From assembly GCF_029227915.1 (NCBI RefSeq), contig NC_079888.1, positions 20,936,001-21,000,000 of the forward strand: a DNA stretch of 64,000 nt. The letters run 5' to 3'. Of this stretch, positions 63,301 to 64,000 are shown one piece after another (position 1 is the first letter of the stretch; each line of letters starts with the position of its first letter). The notes beneath the pieces were generated by a model. The model saw only the letters and a program-made list of their open reading frames with translations, did no database searches and was not told the origin of the DNA. Source of the stretch: Hydractinia symbiolongicarpus (Eukaryota > Cnidaria > Hydrozoa > Anthoathecata > Hydractiniidae). The position numbers were made by a program, and so were the translations under genes.

Positions 63301-64000
63301 ACCAATCCTACCCGTTATCGCGCGCTGAAGAAATAGCGACAGTTTCAAACACTACATTTCATTGATTTTCTAACGGTGTCAGTCCGTTTGGGTTAGAACG
63401 GTTGGGTAAGATATTCGTACCAACATGTATTTAGCGATATTTTTCTGATATTACTAGGTTGCATCGCTTTTAACTATGAAACGATTGACTGTGGGACTTA
63501 ATTGAGCTAACTTTGGACTGTCACCTGATAAATGTGATAAAAGAGACAATTGGACTTCAAGAAAAAACATTCTTCTTAATTTGACATGATTGCCGAAACT
63601 CAGCGATTACACTGGGCTCTGTGGTAGCGCTTCATTTAAGAATTATGATAAAAAAAGTCATTTTTTTATTGTGGGACCAATCCTAGCCATTATCGCGCGC
63701 TGAGGAAATAGCGACAGTTTCAAAAACTATATTTCATAGACTTTCTAACGGTGTCAGTCTGTTTGAGTTTCAACGGTTGTGTCACATATTCGTAGAAACA
63801 TGTATTTAGCGATATTTTTTTGATATTACTAGGTTGCATCGCTTTTAACAATGAAACGATTGACTGTGGGACTTAATTGAACTAACTTTGGACTGTGACC
63901 TGATAAATGTGAAAAATGAGACAATTGGACTCCAAGGAATAACATTCTTCTTAATTGACGTGATTGCCGGAACTCAGCGATTACACTGGGCTCTGTGGTA
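59930..64000 (+). repeat. 6-monomer HOR, period 2243 bp (about 1.8 copies, cut by window end)
   Basis: GGGATAAATCCTAGACG at 59.94 and 62.18 kb, AACTTGTATTTAGCG at 60.43 and 62.68 kb, and GGGTTAGAACGGTT at 61.15 and 63.39 kb are 2243 bp apart. The unit is the same six-monomer family as at 51.5-55.9 kb. It probably continues past the end of the window. Confidence 0.85.

Larger units (their letters stand above)
37450..64000 (+). repeat. 374-bp satellite array, right segment (about 71 monomers)
   Basis: The same head-to-tail satellite resumes directly after the (AAAAG)5 tail of the second retrotransposon copy and runs to the end of the window, which stops 6 bp into a new monomer. The phase motif falls about 71 times at a mean spacing of about 373.9 bp. 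Type A monomers (ACAACGGTTGGGTCACA, TTTTTCTGATATT, GAGCTAAC) dominate to about 43.4 kb. From there type B monomers (TTCAACGGTTGTGTCACA, TTTTTTGATATT, GAACTAAC) and A/B hybrids become common. No gene or second transposon was found here. Confidence 0.97.

Noticed and set aside
1-64000. One long protein encoded through the tandem repeat
   Set aside because: A monomer of about 374 bp is not a multiple of three and every frame meets stops within each monomer, so no frame continues from unit to unit.

Overview
This window is a block of eukaryotic satellite DNA. A tandem repeat with a monomer of about 374 bp (single monomers about 371-375 bp, all head-to-tail on one strand) fills everything except two copies of one retrotransposon fragment. 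Counting with the phase set at the motif GTGGTAGCGC, there are about 92 monomers from base 1 to 34429, exactly two between the retrotransposon copies, and about 71 from 37450 to 63995: roughly 165 in total. I see no cellular protein-coding gene, tRNA, rRNA or CRISPR array. The organism cannot be named from this sequence. The retrotransposon reverse transcriptase is a metazoan-style LINE type, of the sort common in aquatic invertebrates such as cnidarians and molluscs. That placement is an inference of low confidence.

The satellite is organised as nested higher-order repeats (HORs). Blocks of 2, 3, 4, 6, 8, 9 and 12 monomers recur at offsets of about 747, 1121-1124, 1498-1499, 2241-2243, 2992-3000, 3368 and 4492 bp, and one segment recurs at 7099 bp. 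Layout: 1-3.2 kb, a 3-mer HOR and divergent monomers; 2.4-17.9 kb, 8-, 9-, 12- and 3-mer HORs rich in 'type B' monomers; 18.65-21.65 kb, a 4-mer repeated twice; 21.7-30.2 kb, 6-mer and 8-mer HORs, each twice; 29.6-32.9 kb, 2-mer HORs; 34.2-38.05 kb, a tandem duplication carrying the retrotransposon fragment; 38-43.3 kb, mostly 'type A' monomers; 43.4-51 kb, mixed A/B monomers; 51.5-64 kb, 6-mer and 4-mer HORs of B-type monomers, with a block copied from about 48.8-50.9 kb inserted at about 55.9-58 kb.

The only coding-derived sequence is a 5'-truncated non-LTR (LINE) retrotransposon fragment of about 1130 bp. It holds the C-terminal half of a reverse transcriptase, a short 3' UTR with AATAAA, and an (AAAAG)5 tail. 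It inserted once into a satellite monomer and left a GTGGT target-site duplication. It was then duplicated with two satellite monomers as a 1885-bp unit by exchange within the array. Monomers elsewhere in the window keep the same flanking variants without the insertion and serve as empty sites.

The many short open frames of 62-79 codons are by-products of the repeat. A 74-codon antisense ATG frame is open in most type B monomers and closed in type A, and a 65-codon sense frame has no ATG. The array has the size, homogeneity and HOR structure expected of a centromeric or heterochromatic satellite, but no sequence here proves centromere function.
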